Positions 18,532 to 29,782 of a stretch of 64,000 bases of DNA are shown in pieces. The stretch comes from Piscirickettsiaceae bacterium (GTDB lineage Bacteria; Pseudomonadota; Gammaproteobacteria; Nitrosococcales; Methylophagaceae). The stretch is from the NCBI GenBank assembly GCA_013215825.1, contig JABSQN010000007.1, forward strand, positions 26,875-90,874, written 5' to 3'. Made by a program: the position numbers and the translations under genes. The stretch's first letter is position 1; every line of letters starts with the position of its first letter. The notes beneath the pieces are model-generated. The model worked only from the letters and a program-made list of their open reading frames with translations. It searched no databases and was not told where the DNA came from.

Positions 18532-18780
18532 ATGAAAAATAACGCACAAGAACTGGAAATAGTAACCATTATGCAAGGGCTTGAAGAGTTTGCTACCTTC
18601 ATGAGCTATAAAGGAAATAATGCGGGTTTACGAATATTAAGTGTTACGTCTATAGACAAAGACATTGTGATCGACCAAGCCAAACAATCAACAGATATTT
18701 TGGTTATACAATCACATCGCATAAAAAAACAAAATAGTCAGAAGCAAAAAATCACAAAATCCCTTTCTTTATACAGCTAA
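18532..18780 (+). CDS. Small hypothetical protein
   Basis: An 82 aa basic, soluble reading frame from ATG 18532 (a TTG at 18508 would add 8 residues). No recognised domain and no clear Shine-Dalgarno sequence. In its favour, a TATAAA-like box lies about 30 bp upstream and a strong terminator starts 2 bp after its stop. Against it, the terminator equally serves secF and the composition is low-complexity Lys/Gln/Ser at the C-terminus. Treat as possible. Confidence 0.35.
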   Translation: MKNNAQELEIVTIMQGLEEFATFMSYKGNNAGLRILSVTSIDKDIVIDQAKQSTDILVIQSHRIKKQNSQKQKITKSLSLYS

Positions 18781-18781
18781 C

Positions 18782-18810
18782 AAAAAAAGCCCGATTATCT
18801 CGGGCTTTTT
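18782..18810. terminator. Bidirectional terminator between small ORF and secF
   Basis: Arms AAAAAGCCCGA (18784-18794) and TCGGGCTTTTT (18800-18810) pair perfectly over 11 bp with a 5 nt loop, and T-runs follow in both directions. It ends the yajC-secD-secF transcript on the minus strand and anything transcribed rightward across 18532-18780. Confidence 0.88.
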
Positions 18811-18832
18811 CTCATTTCACTTACTGTCATGC

Positions 18833-19783
18833 TTAAACCTGACTACCATCCTCATTAATATCTGCACCTTCCGCTTTTTCAGGTGGCATTAGATCCGCTT
18901 TACTCACACCCATTGCTAACACGGTATTGCTTGCGATATAGATTGATGAATACGTTCCAATAACAATTCCTAGCATCAGTGCAATTGAGAATGCATGAAT
19001 AACCTCACCACCAAAAATAAACAGTGACATTACCACTAACAAGGTTGTAACTGATGTCATGATTGTTCGACTCAAGGTATCATTTAATGCACGGTTAACA
19101 ATCTCTTCTGGAGAGCCTTTTCTCATACGTAAAAACGTTTCACGGATGCGATCAAATACCACAATGGTATCATTAAGTGAATACCCAATAATCGCTAATA
19201 TTGCTGCTAATACAGTTAAATCAAACTCAAATTGGAATACAGAAAAGATACCTAAGGTTATCAGTACATCATGTACCAATGCCACAACGGAACCAATGGC
19301 AAAGCGATACTCAAAGCGAAATGCAACATAAATCAAAATACCAATAAGTGCATATAACATCGCTAAACCACCTTGCTCGGTCAGCTCTTCGCCTACTTGT
19401 GGCCCAACAAACTCTACCCGACGCACATCAATCGCTGTATTGTGATCGGCCTGCAAAGCATCAACCACTTGATTACTTAGCTCTGACAGGTTCTTATCAC
19501 CAGAAATCGGCAAGCGGATTAAAACTTCATGCACTGAACCAAAGTTTTGCACAATCGCATCTTTAAAATTTCCCTCTTTTAATTGAGTTCGAATAGAACT
19601 TAGGTCTGCTTCTTCCTCATAGGCTAATTCAATCATAGTACCGCCGGTGAAGTCGATACCAAAATTCAATCCTTGAATTGCCAAAGATGCAATTGCTGTT
19701 AATAACAATAAAGCAGAGAAAACCGTCGCAATTTTGCGTCTCCCCATAAAGTTAAACTCAGTTTTTTCTTTTAGAAATTGCAT
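18833..19783 (-). CDS. secF: Protein translocase subunit SecF
   Basis: SecF pairs with SecD and uses the proton motive force to help protein export. The product is 316 aa with six membrane segments: one near residues 18-37, a periplasmic domain, then five from about 135 to 290. Family landmarks are GLNFGIDFTGGTMIELAY after the first segment and IGYSLNDTIVVFDRIRE in the middle. It follows secD after 9 bp. Confidence 0.96.
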   Translation of the reverse strand: MQFLKEKTEFNFMGRRKIATVFSALLLLTAIASLAIQGLNFGIDFTGGTMIELAYEEEADLSSIRTQLKEGNFKDAIVQNFGSVHEVLIRLPISGDKNLSELSNQVVDALQADHNTAIDVRRVEFVGPQVGEELTEQGGLAMLYALIGILIYVAFRFEYRFAIGSVVALVHDVLITLGIFSVFQFEFDLTVLAAILAIIGYSLNDTIVVFDRIRETFLRMRKGSPEEIVNRALNDTLSRTIMTSVTTLLVVMSLFIFGGEVIHAFSIALMLGIVIGTYSSIYIASNTVLAMGVSKADLMPPEKAEGADINEDGSQV

Positions 19784-19792
19784 ATCTTTACC

Positions 19793-21643
19793 TTAAATTG
19801 ACAAAGTTGGACGAGTTTTACGTCCATAAATCAGATTAATCACTGCACGTGTTCCGACAATAGAAGTGAACATCGATGTCAAAATACCTAATGACAAGGT
19901 CACCGCAAAGCCTTTAATTGAACCCGTACCAAAACTAAACAAAACGATGGCAGCAATCAATGTAGTGATATTGGCATCAGCAATGGTTGAAAATGCTTTG
20001 GCATAGCCAGCATTAATACTCGATTGAGGACTGTTCCCTATTCGTAACTCTTCTCGAATACGCTCAAAGATAAGTACATTGGCATCGACTGCCATACCGA
20101 CGGTTAATACAATACCGGCAATACCTGGCAAGGTTAATGTTGCTTGCAACATAGAAAGCAATGCCACAATAAGCACTAAGTTTGCTGCTAGGGCTAAGTT
20201 GGCTACTAATCCAAAAGTGCGATACCAAATCACCATAAAGAACAGTACCAATACAAAGCCGATCATGACCGAGTTAAAGCCTTGATCAATATTATCTTGT
20301 CCTAAACTTGGACCAACAGTCCGTTCTTCAACAATTTCAATCGGTGCGGCTAATGCACCTGCACGTAATAACAAGGCTAAATCACGTGCTTCAGTGGTTG
20401 AATCTAAGCCCGTGATTTGGAACTTCTTACTAAGTTGATCTCGAATCGTGGCAACATTAATCACTTCAGGCATTTGACGGCGCACTTTCACCATCTCACC
20501 ATCAATTTTACGTGTTTCAGATTTTGATTCAATAAAGACCACAGCCATTGGGTTGCCAATATTGTCACGCGTCACATTACTAAATGCGCGCGCACCTTTA
20601 CCATCTAAGGTAATTGATACCGATGGTGAACCGTTTTGATCTAATGTCGATGCGGCATTAATAATATGCTCACCCGTCAACATCACACGCTTGCTTAACA
20701 AAATAGGACGACCATCACGGCGTTTATATAACTTTGAATTTGCAGGCACTCGACCCTTTACCGCATCTTGTACATCATGTTCAAAATCAACTAAACGGAA
20801 TTCTAAGGTCGCTGTTGCTCCCAAAATTTTCTTAGCTTGTGCTGTATCTTGCACTCCCGGTAATTGCACTACAATTCGGTTATCACCTTGCTGTTGCACT
20901 GTTGGCTCGGCAACACCTAATTCATTAATTCGATTCCGTAAGGTGATGATATTTTGTTGTAGAGCTGTTTTGCTAATATCACGTATTGCCACTTCGCTTA
21001 ACGCTAAGATTAGTGATGGTGCAGCCACATCTTCTAAGACTTCAATCTTAAATTGATTGTATTCTCTTGCCATCTTAGTACTGGCTTGATCACGATGTTC
21101 TTCACTACGAAAAGATACAATGATATCTTTCCTATTTACTTGAATTTTTTTATAACGAATTCGTTCATCACGCAATAAGGCACGAAACTCACTGGCCGAG
21201 CCATTTAATGATTGCTGAACAGCGGCATCCATATCCACTTCCATCAAGAAGTGAACTCCGCCTCGCAGATCCAATCCTAAGTTCATCGGTTCTGCGCCAA
21301 ACATTGCTAACCAATTCGGCGTTGTTGGCGCTAAATTAAGGGCAATAATATAGTCCCCCTTAATATTCTTTTGCAAAACATCTTTTGCTTTTAATTGCGT
21401 CTCACCATCAGCAAAACGAACTAATAATCGCCCGTCATCAAGCACCACACCTTTATAGTCAATTGATGCTGTTTTTAATGATGCTTCCACATCGGCCAAC
21501 AAGACAAGGTCAACCTTGCCAGAACGACCAGCTGATACTTGAATAGCAGGATCATCACCATATAAATTTGGCATGGCAAAAAAGCCGCCAATCATAATAA
21601 CTGCGATAATTAGTGCGTTTTTCCACAAGGGATAATGATTCAT
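19793..21643 (-). CDS. secD: Protein translocase subunit SecD
   Basis: SecD is the larger subunit of the SecDF export motor. At 616 aa it is full length. It has a first membrane segment at about residues 8-26, a large periplasmic domain with the D1 motif NLGLDLRGGVHFLMEV, and a C-terminal block of five segments with GMAVDANVLIFERIREEL. It is separated from yajC by an inverted-repeat element, which is unusual because the two genes are normally adjacent. Confidence 0.97.
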   Translation of the reverse strand: MNHYPLWKNALIIAVIMIGGFFAMPNLYGDDPAIQVSAGRSGKVDLVLLADVEASLKTASIDYKGVVLDDGRLLVRFADGETQLKAKDVLQKNIKGDYIIALNLAPTTPNWLAMFGAEPMNLGLDLRGGVHFLMEVDMDAAVQQSLNGSASEFRALLRDERIRYKKIQVNRKDIIVSFRSEEHRDQASTKMAREYNQFKIEVLEDVAAPSLILALSEVAIRDISKTALQQNIITLRNRINELGVAEPTVQQQGDNRIVVQLPGVQDTAQAKKILGATATLEFRLVDFEHDVQDAVKGRVPANSKLYKRRDGRPILLSKRVMLTGEHIINAASTLDQNGSPSVSITLDGKGARAFSNVTRDNIGNPMAVVFIESKSETRKIDGEMVKVRRQMPEVINVATIRDQLSKKFQITGLDSTTEARDLALLLRAGALAAPIEIVEERTVGPSLGQDNIDQGFNSVMIGFVLVLFFMVIWYRTFGLVANLALAANLVLIVALLSMLQATLTLPGIAGIVLTVGMAVDANVLIFERIREELRIGNSPQSSINAGYAKAFSTIADANITTLIAAIVLFSFGTGSIKGFAVTLSLGILTSMFTSIVGTRAVINLIYGRKTRPTLSI

Positions 21644-21671
21644 TTGAATATCCTAAAGTCCTACTACTTCT

Positions 21672-21820
21672 AGAGACCTCTGCTTGAAAGATATAATGGA
21701 TAAAAATGAGTGTAATTTTTTAAAATTCATCCGAAAAAGAGGTGAATAGCAAGCTCTTGACCATTTTTTGGATAAACCTCAGCAAATTAAATCCGTTATA
21801 TCTTTCAAGCAAAGGTTTCT
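21672..21820. repeat. 149 bp inverted-repeat element (MITE-like) between secD and yajC
   Basis: The ends form a long inverted repeat: 21672-21701 and 21791-21820 match at 27 of 30 positions by my count, including a run of TTGAAAGATATAA that is identical. The interior is 89 bp, AT-rich and codes for nothing. The right end stops 7 bp from the yajC stop codon. The shape is that of a miniature inverted-repeat element; in RNA it would fold as a long hairpin in the yajC-secD transcript. No target duplication is clear. Confidence 0.65.
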
Positions 21821-21827
21821 TCTAGTT

Positions 21828-22154
21828 TTACAGCTTTTTCAATGTTCCTTTTGGCAACACTGAATTAATAGATTCACGACGTACTTTAACTTCAAGATTA
21901 TCAGCTAATTCAACCGTGATCGCATTATCGCCAATCGCTGTTATCTTACCCATTAAGCCGCCATCAGTAACAATTTCATCGCCTTTAGCAATGCTGCCTT
22001 GCATACTACGATGTGCTTTTGCACGCTTAGATTGTGGACGGATCAACATAAAATAAAACAAGACTAATAAAACGATTGGAAATGCGAAATCCATTATGCC
22101 AGGCGTTGATGATTCAGCCGCTGCATATGCAGGGGAAATTAAAAAATCCATCAT
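21828..22154 (-). CDS. yajC: Preprotein translocase subunit YajC
   Basis: YajC is a small inner-membrane protein that associates with SecDF. The product is 108 aa with one membrane segment at about residues 22-40, followed by the conserved FYFMLIRPQSKRAKAH and a basic cytoplasmic domain with the pattern KGDEIVTDGGLMGKI. It lies between tgt (63 bp) and the inverted-repeat element before secD. Confidence 0.96.
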   Translation of the reverse strand: MMDFLISPAYAAAESSTPGIMDFAFPIVLLVLFYFMLIRPQSKRAKAHRSMQGSIAKGDEIVTDGGLMGKITAIGDNAITVELADNLEVKVRRESINSVLPKGTLKKL

Positions 22155-22217
22155 AGTTCTAATTCTCTAAATATAAAAAGAATGCGATTATGCCACAGGC
22201 AAGGGCTGACTTGATAG

Positions 22218-23318
<1,101 letters not shown>

Positions 23319-23425
23319 TTATACCTGTCTTCATTAGAAGTGTTACTGAAAAAATATCGGCACAGAATACCATTTTCATCACCATATCAGGTAGGATCCT
23401 ATCATTGTTATTTTGGTGAATGAAT

Positions 23426-24118
23426 ATGTCAGATTCTAAAATTATTGTTGCACTTGATTATTCAACAGCAGACGATGCCTTTGCGCTTGCCGACAAGCTT
23501 GATCCAGCGCGTTGTCGTCTAAAAATTGGCAAAGAACTTTTTACCCGTTCAGGCCCTAATGTTGTTGACTCATTAGTCAAACAAGGTTTCGATATTTTTC
23601 TCGACTTAAAATATCACGATATCCCAACCACGGTTGCTAAAGCCTGTGCGGCTGCGGCTGACTTAGGCGTATGGATGATGAACGTCCATGCACTTGGTGG
23701 CGCAGCAATGATGACGGCGGCACATGAAGCCCTCGGCCATCACGCGGATCGCCCCCACTTAATTGCAGTCACCTTATTAACCAGTATGGATCAAACCACA
23801 TTTGAACAAATTGGCTTTCAAGGTTCAATAACTGACACTGTTTTACGCCTTGCTAAATTAGCGGATGATAGCGGCTTAGATGGCGTGGTCTGCTCTGCTC
23901 AAGAAGCGCATGCCTTGCGCGCACAACATAGTGATGCTTTCCAATTAATAACCCCAGGTATTCGCCCCGCTAATAGTGAACGAGGCGATCAACACCGAAC
24001 AATGACGCCTATCGAAGCAATCACAGCAGGCAGTAATTATCTTGTGATTGGTCGCCCTATCACTGCCGCATCGGATCCAATGCTTGCACTTAAAGGCATT
24101 GAAGACAGCCTAATTTAG
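23426..24118 (+). CDS. pyrF: Orotidine 5'-phosphate decarboxylase
   Basis: PyrF converts OMP to UMP, the last step of pyrimidine nucleotide synthesis. ATG 23426 has GGTG 7 nt upstream and gives 230 aa; the in-frame ATG at 23420 is too close to it. Active-site sequence [11 protein letters not shown] and the C-terminal phosphate-binding region TPGIRP are present. It is a single gene, divergent from tgt, ended by the terminator at 24125-24154. Confidence 0.96.
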   Translation: MSDSKIIVALDYSTADDAFALADKLDPARCRLKIGKELFTRSGPNVVDSLVKQGFDIFLDLKYHDIPTTVAKACAAAADLGVWMMNVHALGGAAMMTAAHEALGHHADRPHLIAVTLLTSMDQTTFEQIGFQGSITDTVLRLAKLADDSGLDGVVCSAQEAHALRAQHSDAFQLITPGIRPANSERGDQHRTMTPIEAITAGSNYLVIGRPITAASDPMLALKGIEDSLI

Positions 24119-24124
24119 GCACAA

Positions 24125-24154
24125 AAAAGCCACGCATTTTACTGCGTGGCTTTT
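24125..24154. terminator. Bidirectional terminator between pyrF and the MCP gene
   Basis: Arms AAAAGCCACGCA (24125-24136) and TGCGTGGCTTTT (24143-24154) pair perfectly over 12 bp with a 6 nt loop. It is 6 bp after the pyrF stop and 27 bp after the convergent MCP gene at 24182. Confidence 0.9.
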
Positions 24155-24181
24155 CACTCTAACTAACTTAAACGCGATAAT

Positions 24182-25363
24182 TTACACTTTAAATTTACTC
24201 GCCGCATCTTGTAATTGACTAGACAGTGCTGAAAGCGAATCAATCGCTACCAATATCTCTTGACCACCAACTGCCGTTCTATCTGCAACTTGACTGATAT
24301 TAGTAATGCCTCGATTAATATCTTCTGCGGCTGCAGATTGCTCATTAGCTGCACTCGAAATAGAAGCACTCATTTCATCCATCTTAGTAATCATTGCTGT
24401 AATCGTATCTAAAGCTTCTCCTGCACACGCCGCTTTCTCCACACTTTTTTGAGCTTGTTCTCGACCTTCATTCATCACGCTAACTGCGGCACTTGCTCCC
24501 GCTTGCAAACGCCCTACCATTTCTTCAATTTCATGTGTTGAATCCTGCGTTCTTGCTGCTAATGTACGGACTTCATCAGCAACCACAGCAAAACCACGAC
24601 CATGCTCCCCAGCACGAGCCGCCTCAATCGCAGCATTTAATGCCAATAAGTTGGTTTGTTCCGTAATGCCTCGAATAACATCGACGATTGCACCGATATT
24701 ACTAATATCAGACTCTAGGTTATTTAATGTGTCCGCTGCTTTTTCCACTTCGTTAGCTAAAGAATCAATAGCATGCATTGCTTCTGTAACTACCTGCTTA
24801 CCGGCTTGCGCTTCGCTATCTGCATTACGTGCCGCCTCTGCAGTATCTGCCGCGGTCCTCGCAACATCCTGCACAGATGCGGTCATCACATTCATTGAGT
24901 TAGCAACTTGCGTAGTTTCTGCTTGTTGAGTCAATACGCCCTCTACTGTTTGCCTACTCGTTACTGACATATTTTGTGTTTCGGTTTGCATTTGAGCAAC
25001 ACCATCCACTAAGGAATTCACAAGTTCTGCAACATTCTTTCTCGCACTGTTCAACTCAAAAGCCATCCAACTAAAATCACTTTTCCCGGCAATTACAACG
25101 GCTTGAGTTAAGTCGCCTTTCTTGATATTTTGAATGCCGTCAACTAAGATATTAGCCCGTTGCATACCAAAATTACCAATATATGTTGCTATTATATAAA
25201 TCAAAATGCTGGCAATAGTTGCCGTGCTCAGCCCTACAATCAGTTGTTGTTCCGTTAACCCTAAATACCAAAAAATGGCCACCAGAAGAAATAATCCAAT
25301 GATGCCCATAACTGCAACCATTTGCATTCTCTTTTTCAACGAGTAGTTTTCTAATTTAAACAT
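24182..25363 (-). CDS. Methyl-accepting chemotaxis protein lacking a periplasmic sensor domain
   Basis: A transmembrane chemoreceptor of 393 aa from the ATG at 25361-25363 (GGAG 6 nt upstream). Two membrane segments at about residues 12-32 and 40-62 are joined by a very short loop, so there is no periplasmic ligand domain. A HAMP-like region (about 65-115) and an MCP signalling domain follow. The hairpin tip is [20 protein letters not shown], and [15 protein letters not shown] follows it. The C-terminus has no CheR pentapeptide. It lies 40 bp after fliK and may share its transcript. The input signal may be membrane state or a partner protein (inference). Confidence 0.9.
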   Translation of the reverse strand: MFKLENYSLKKRMQMVAVMGIIGLFLLVAIFWYLGLTEQQLIVGLSTATIASILIYIIATYIGNFGMQRANILVDGIQNIKKGDLTQAVVIAGKSDFSWMAFELNSARKNVAELVNSLVDGVAQMQTETQNMSVTSRQTVEGVLTQQAETTQVANSMNVMTASVQDVARTAADTAEAARNADSEAQAGKQVVTEAMHAIDSLANEVEKAADTLNNLESDISNIGAIVDVIRGITEQTNLLALNAAIEAARAGEHGRGFAVVADEVRTLAARTQDSTHEIEEMVGRLQAGASAAVSVMNEGREQAQKSVEKAACAGEALDTITAMITKMDEMSASISSAANEQSAAAEDINRGITNISQVADRTAVGGQEILVAIDSLSALSSQLQDAASKFKV

Positions 25364-25403
25364 TACCATCTCCACTTAACATCTATAAATTACGCACTAT
25401 ATC

Positions 25404-26741
25404 TTAGGCGAATACACTTATTGTTCCATCATTTTCAGACGATGCTGGTAGCTCTTTCTCACCACCATCCCCAACGACACTATCTTCGCCATCCGTACTA
25501 AGATATTCACTCTCTGTTGCATTATCATTAGCGTGTTCAAATGACTCTTGTTGAGAGACATCCGCATCAGCCAATTCCAAACCATTATCACCCAGACTCT
25601 CACGCAATCTTGGTAATGCTTGTTCTAATGCATCTCGCGTTGCTACATGCTGAGCAATAAAACTAATATTCACTTGTTCATTTTGTAGACTCAATTTTAC
25701 TTCAATCGAACCTAGGCTCGCAGGGTTTAATCTTAATACAGCTTGCTGTATTCCTTCTTGAGCCATCCAAACAACCCGACTACTTAACACTTTACCCCAA
25801 GCCTTACTTTGCACTTCGGGCTGAATATCCAGTAACGGCGCGCCCACTCTTTCAGATGTCACGGCTGCTGGCGCATTCGCTATATGGCTGTGTATTGATG
25901 AGACGAGTGTGTTCGCAAAACTGCTTGCCCCTTTATCTAAAATAGGCTTACCCGCAACAGCAACCTCAGACTTGATTTGCTTCACTATCTCCGTTAAATC
26001 AAACTGACCCTCTGGCTTTTTATCAGTCCCAATAACTTTTTCTGTAGATGTTATTACCTTTATGCCAATACCTGCACTGGCATTATTTTCATCTACCTTA
26101 CTTTCTGTTCGTTGTGATAATGCTTGCAATATATCGGGTCTAATATTGGTAACAGCTTGTTGAGGTTTGTCAGATAAAATTTTATTTTCAGTATCCTGTT
26201 TTGGCATGTTTTTTACCAAACTAGAGATTTTTTTTCCCAAGTCTTTACTCACAGGAAATTCAGCGTCATCCTCATTCGCTTCAGAATTACTTACAGCATG
26301 CAATCCTTCTAGATCCGATCGCTTCGTTTCAAACGCTAAAGACTCACCCTCAACTAATTTAGTAACGCTCTCTTCTGAACTAAGAACATCACCTCCGCTC
26401 GACATCAATGATTCTGACAGCACATCACCTGGCACGGCAAGCTCTGCGGACAAATTATCTTTCGGCAATTCCTTGCCGTTTTTATTCTCTACCCCTTCCT
26501 TTTGCCGCTTATCACCATTCTGAGTAATACTCTCTTTTGGTGAATGTTTTTTATCTATAGAAGACCTTCCCAGCTCTAAATCAGACTCTTTTTGTTTTTC
26601 TACATGCTTTTCCAATTCAGATGAAAAGGCTTGAGACTCTTTACTCTCACTATCTGTCCTGCTTTTTATACTTTGCGTAGACTCACTTGTCTTATTGGTT
26701 GATACCACGCGCTCAGTATTGAGTAAAAATGCTTGATTCAT
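25404..26741 (-). CDS. fliK: Flagellar hook-length control protein FliK
   Basis: FliK is the secreted ruler that stops hook growth and switches export to filament proteins. The 445 aa product (ATG 26739-26741, GGAG 6 nt upstream) has a long, low-complexity N-terminal region rich in Ser, Glu and Lys, and a compact C-terminal domain at about residues 315-405: VLRLNPASLGSIEVKLSL then VATRDALEQALPRLRESL, the Flg_hook signature. An acidic tail follows. No other flagellar structural gene is in the window, which is unusual for fliK. A sigma-54-like promoter lies 52 bp upstream. Confidence 0.88.
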   Translation of the reverse strand: MNQAFLLNTERVVSTNKTSESTQSIKSRTDSESKESQAFSSELEKHVEKQKESDLELGRSSIDKKHSPKESITQNGDKRQKEGVENKNGKELPKDNLSAELAVPGDVLSESLMSSGGDVLSSEESVTKLVEGESLAFETKRSDLEGLHAVSNSEANEDDAEFPVSKDLGKKISSLVKNMPKQDTENKILSDKPQQAVTNIRPDILQALSQRTESKVDENNASAGIGIKVITSTEKVIGTDKKPEGQFDLTEIVKQIKSEVAVAGKPILDKGASSFANTLVSSIHSHIANAPAAVTSERVGAPLLDIQPEVQSKAWGKVLSSRVVWMAQEGIQQAVLRLNPASLGSIEVKLSLQNEQVNISFIAQHVATRDALEQALPRLRESLGDNGLELADADVSQQESFEHANDNATESEYLSTDGEDSVVGDGGEKELPASSENDGTISVFA

Positions 26742-26792
26742 AATCATCTCCTAAATGCCATCATCATGACATTATTTAATTAGTAGTTATGA

Positions 26793-26809
26793 TGCAAAAA
26801 GCACACCAA
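26793..26809 (-). promoter_or_regulatory. Candidate sigma-54 promoter upstream of fliK
   Basis: On the minus strand TTGGTGTGCTTTTTGCA gives the invariant GG and GC dinucleotides with exactly 10 bp between them, as in the consensus TTGGCACG-N4-TTGCA. Transcription would start near 26781, about 40 bp before the fliK ATG. Sigma-54 control of fliK is known from polarly flagellated gammaproteobacteria, and rpoN is in this window. The middle of the -24 box departs from consensus. Confidence 0.5.
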
Positions 26810-26938
26810 ACAATTAACTTAGAGTTGTCATTTTTTGAGCGGAGGAATGAATTACTTAAAAAACGCTTCAAATAATGGGACTATCTTTATAAGGTCGTAC
26901 AGGTAGGTCTTTGGTTTACCCATAAGATACTTTAGAAT

Positions 26939-27235
26939 TTAACTAATTTTAAATAATTTACCAAAATTAGATATTTCTAGAATATTTTTAATCTCTACAC
27001 CGTAATTTTTTAACTCCACATTGGCGCTATCGCCACCAGCAAAGTCACGTAATAACAGTAACATTCCTAATGCAGAGCTATCCATATAATCAGCGGCTGA
27101 AAAATCAATCACAAAATTACGACTGCTCGCTGCTGATTCATAGGCCTGTCTAAAATCACGTTGCACACTAAAGTCAAAGCGGCCTGCAATGCTGATAACA
27201 ACTGTATTTCCGTCTATTCTTGTAGCAATACCCAT
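26939..27235 (-). CDS. STAS domain protein (anti-sigma antagonist-like), serine retained
   Basis: A 98 aa stand-alone STAS domain, the SpoIIAA fold that switches partners by serine phosphorylation. The phospho-acceptor region reads YMDSSALGMLLLL, with the conserved Ser pair after Asp. It is the last gene of the chemosensory run, downstream of the membrane MCP (71 bp). A second STAS gene sits at the other end of the cluster (38161-38457) but has Ala there. No kinase of the SpoIIAB type is in the window. Its job in the chemosensory pathway is unknown. Confidence 0.85.
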   Translation of the reverse strand: MGIATRIDGNTVVISIAGRFDFSVQRDFRQAYESAASSRNFVIDFSAADYMDSSALGMLLLLRDFAGGDSANVELKNYGVEIKNILEISNFGKLFKIS

Positions 27236-27306
27236 CTAAAAACACCCTTAAAATTGTGATTAAATTCTTAATTGCTATTCTAATCTACTTTTAGATGACG
27301 CTCCAA

Positions 27307-28491
27307 CTAAAATAAATCAATATCACCGGAATTTAGATCCTGCTGAGATACCGCTTGATGGCCAACCGATTCAATTTTTGGTTTCAATTCAGATAATGAA
27401 CGTTCAATTCCTGTTAACAATTCGCGATAATCCATCAATTTATCTGGATTTATTCGTGCCTCATGCAACCGATCAACTAGCGAGCTTAACTCTCCAACCG
27501 AATCTAAACGACGGAGAATATGTGCCGACAATTGCGTACACATATCTTCAAATTGTAATGATGTAATCGCTTGGTTAACCATTATTGATATTTGCTGCGA
27601 CACATTGCCGGTTTTTTCAATAATCTGTTGTGAGTGTACGTTCATCTCTGCCACCGAGTCTGACATATCAGCCGCTTTCTTTTTACCACTCAATGCGACA
27701 CTCATATCTGCAGAAACGATTCTATTGACCACGTCACTGGCTGATGCTAAAGCATCTTTTACTTCTTTAGCTAATCCATTTATTTCTTCGCTGAAATCAT
27801 CAGATTTACGTGAAAGCTTTCTAACCTCATCGGCAACCACGGCGAAACCACGTCCAGCCTCGCCGGCTCGTGCAGCCTCAATAGCAGCATTAAGTGCTAA
27901 TAGATTAGTTTGCGATGCAATTTCTTTTACATCACCCAGCAATGAGACAACACCATCTACTTTTTCAGTCATATCGTCCAGACGATGCATCAAATACATA
28001 CTGTCTTTACTATTACCTAAAACCAGATCAACAAAGTAAGAAAGGAGTCGATCCGTTTCTGCAATAAAATAACTAAAGCTAGATTCCTCTCCAGAGTCTT
28101 CATTTAACAGCCCCGTGAGCATATCGGCTTGCAATGTACTTTGTTCATTTAAGCCTTGAAAACTAGTTGTCAATTGACCAATAGCCTCTTGTACCAAACC
28201 ATTGATCTGCTCACTCTCTCCACGAATTAACCCTATCTGCTCAGTTAAGTGGGAATAGGCTTTATCATGCATTTCTTGGATATCATTCAGCAAAGAAGGA
28301 TCAATTCGAGTATGGCCTTTTTCTGGCTCACTCTCCGCTTTATTGTTATCGCTTTTAATCAAAAGCGGCAAAAAAATCCATATAGATGCGGTAACAATAA
28401 CCGCTACAAACGAAAGGTAATTAGCTTGAAATAAACTGAGGATGGCAAGAAATGCCGTCATCATCAATGAAATAAAGGTTTGCTTACTCAT
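27307..28491 (-). CDS. Membrane-anchored MCP-like protein with SGDIDLF tail
   Basis: A 394 aa chemoreceptor-like protein. Two membrane segments (about residues 5-23 and 27-46) are nearly continuous, so it has no periplasmic domain. The cytoplasmic part contains the MCP signalling hairpin [20 protein letters not shown] followed by [15 protein letters not shown], then [10 protein letters not shown], often seen in receptors of this class. It ends NSGDIDLF, almost the same as the SGGVDLF end of CheD in the same cluster. It follows cheB after 70 bp. Confidence 0.85.
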   Translation of the reverse strand: MSKQTFISLMMTAFLAILSLFQANYLSFVAVIVTASIWIFLPLLIKSDNNKAESEPEKGHTRIDPSLLNDIQEMHDKAYSHLTEQIGLIRGESEQINGLVQEAIGQLTTSFQGLNEQSTLQADMLTGLLNEDSGEESSFSYFIAETDRLLSYFVDLVLGNSKDSMYLMHRLDDMTEKVDGVVSLLGDVKEIASQTNLLALNAAIEAARAGEAGRGFAVVADEVRKLSRKSDDFSEEINGLAKEVKDALASASDVVNRIVSADMSVALSGKKKAADMSDSVAEMNVHSQQIIEKTGNVSQQISIMVNQAITSLQFEDMCTQLSAHILRRLDSVGELSSLVDRLHEARINPDKLMDYRELLTGIERSLSELKPKIESVGHQAVSQQDLNSGDIDLF

Positions 28492-28561
28492 CTATTATCC
28501 CTAACACTCGCTCGTTAATTATATATTAATGCAATTGTTATGCCTTAACGTTATTCAATCA

Positions 28562-29647
28562 CTATTCAGCGACCAAACTCATCAACTTTCCAGCTATTTT
28601 ATTCAAAGGTAACTGTAATTCTGCCGCACCAATTTTCACGGCCTGACCAGGCATTCCCCAAACAACACTACTATTTTCATCCTGCACAAAATTAAACGCA
28701 CCTGCTTCTTTCATTTCAAGCATGCCTTTAGCGCCATCATCGCCCATACCTGTCAGCATGATACCGATAGCATTTGCTCCTACATTTTGAGCAACCGAAC
28801 GGAATAACACGTCGACAGAGGGTTTATGTCGGCTCACCAGCGGGCCGTCATTTAATCGACAATAAAATCGTGCACCGCTTCGTTCAACAATTAAATGCTT
28901 GTCTCCTGGAGCAATATACGCATGACCTCGCAATATTTGCTGCCCATCTTCTGCCTCACACACTTCAAGTGCCGACAGCCTATTGACACGCTTCGCGAAT
29001 GGCCCACTAAATGCGGCGGGGATATGTTGCGTTATAACAATACCCGGTGAATCTGCTGACAACATTTGCAGCACCTCTTTTACCGCCTCGGTTCCTCCTG
29101 TCGAAGAACCGATCGCTATAATTTTTTCCGTTGTTCTTAGGTGCGACGGTATTGTTCCAGGGACACGTTGAGCTAAAACAGCATCGGCGGTTAGCTTTTC
29201 TGGCACATCAGGTAAAGTAACGACCTTCTGTGCTAGAGCATGTACATTAACGGTAGATGCCGTTTTCACTTTTTCGATTATTTCAGCAGCATAATCAGCA
29301 ATCGTATTAGAAAAATCGAGCTTCGGCTTGGTTATAAAGTCAACAGCGCCCAACTCTAATGCTTCTAAAGTTACTTGAGCTCCTTGCTCAGTCAAGGTTG
29401 AGACCATAACAACGGGCATTGGACGTAATCGCATAAGGTTTTTCAGGAAGGTAACGCCATCCATACGAGGCATTTCAACGTCTAAGGTTAGTACATCCGG
29501 TTGCAGTTTTTTAATTTTTTCTCGGGCAATAAAGGGGTCGATAGCAGTACCGACCACTTCAATATCAGGATCAGACTCTAGAATTTCGGTTAATAACTTT
29601 CTGACTAATGCTGAATCATCAATAACGAGAACGCTAATTTTTGCCAT
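28562..29647 (-). CDS. cheB: Protein-glutamate methylesterase/glutaminase CheB
   Basis: CheB removes methyl groups from receptor glutamates when phosphorylated by CheA. At 361 aa it is full length. The receiver domain (1-125) has the acceptor D56 in LTLDVEMP. The methylesterase domain (about 170-360) shows S182 in [11 protein letters not shown]208 in ITQHIP and the third residue in [12 protein letters not shown], completing the Ser-His-Asp triad. It is downstream of cheD by 135 bp. The Che2-type operon order supports the call. Confidence 0.96.
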   Translation of the reverse strand: MAKISVLVIDDSALVRKLLTEILESDPDIEVVGTAIDPFIAREKIKKLQPDVLTLDVEMPRMDGVTFLKNLMRLRPMPVVMVSTLTEQGAQVTLEALELGAVDFITKPKLDFSNTIADYAAEIIEKVKTASTVNVHALAQKVVTLPDVPEKLTADAVLAQRVPGTIPSHLRTTEKIIAIGSSTGGTEAVKEVLQMLSADSPGIVITQHIPAAFSGPFAKRVNRLSALEVCEAEDGQQILRGHAYIAPGDKHLIVERSGARFYCRLNDGPLVSRHKPSVDVLFRSVAQNVGANAIGIMLTGMGDDGAKGMLEMKEAGAFNFVQDENSSVVWGMPGQAVKIGAAELQLPLNKIAGKLMSLVAE

Positions 29648-29782
29648 AAAGAATATCCCTGTTCTTCCAAATCAAGACTGTTGATTATAGCTATCATTCA
29701 CCTTGATTTGGGAACTTTTTTCAGAGTAACAACCGCAGATCGAAATACTCTGCCGTTTACATTTCAAATTACTAATATTCCC

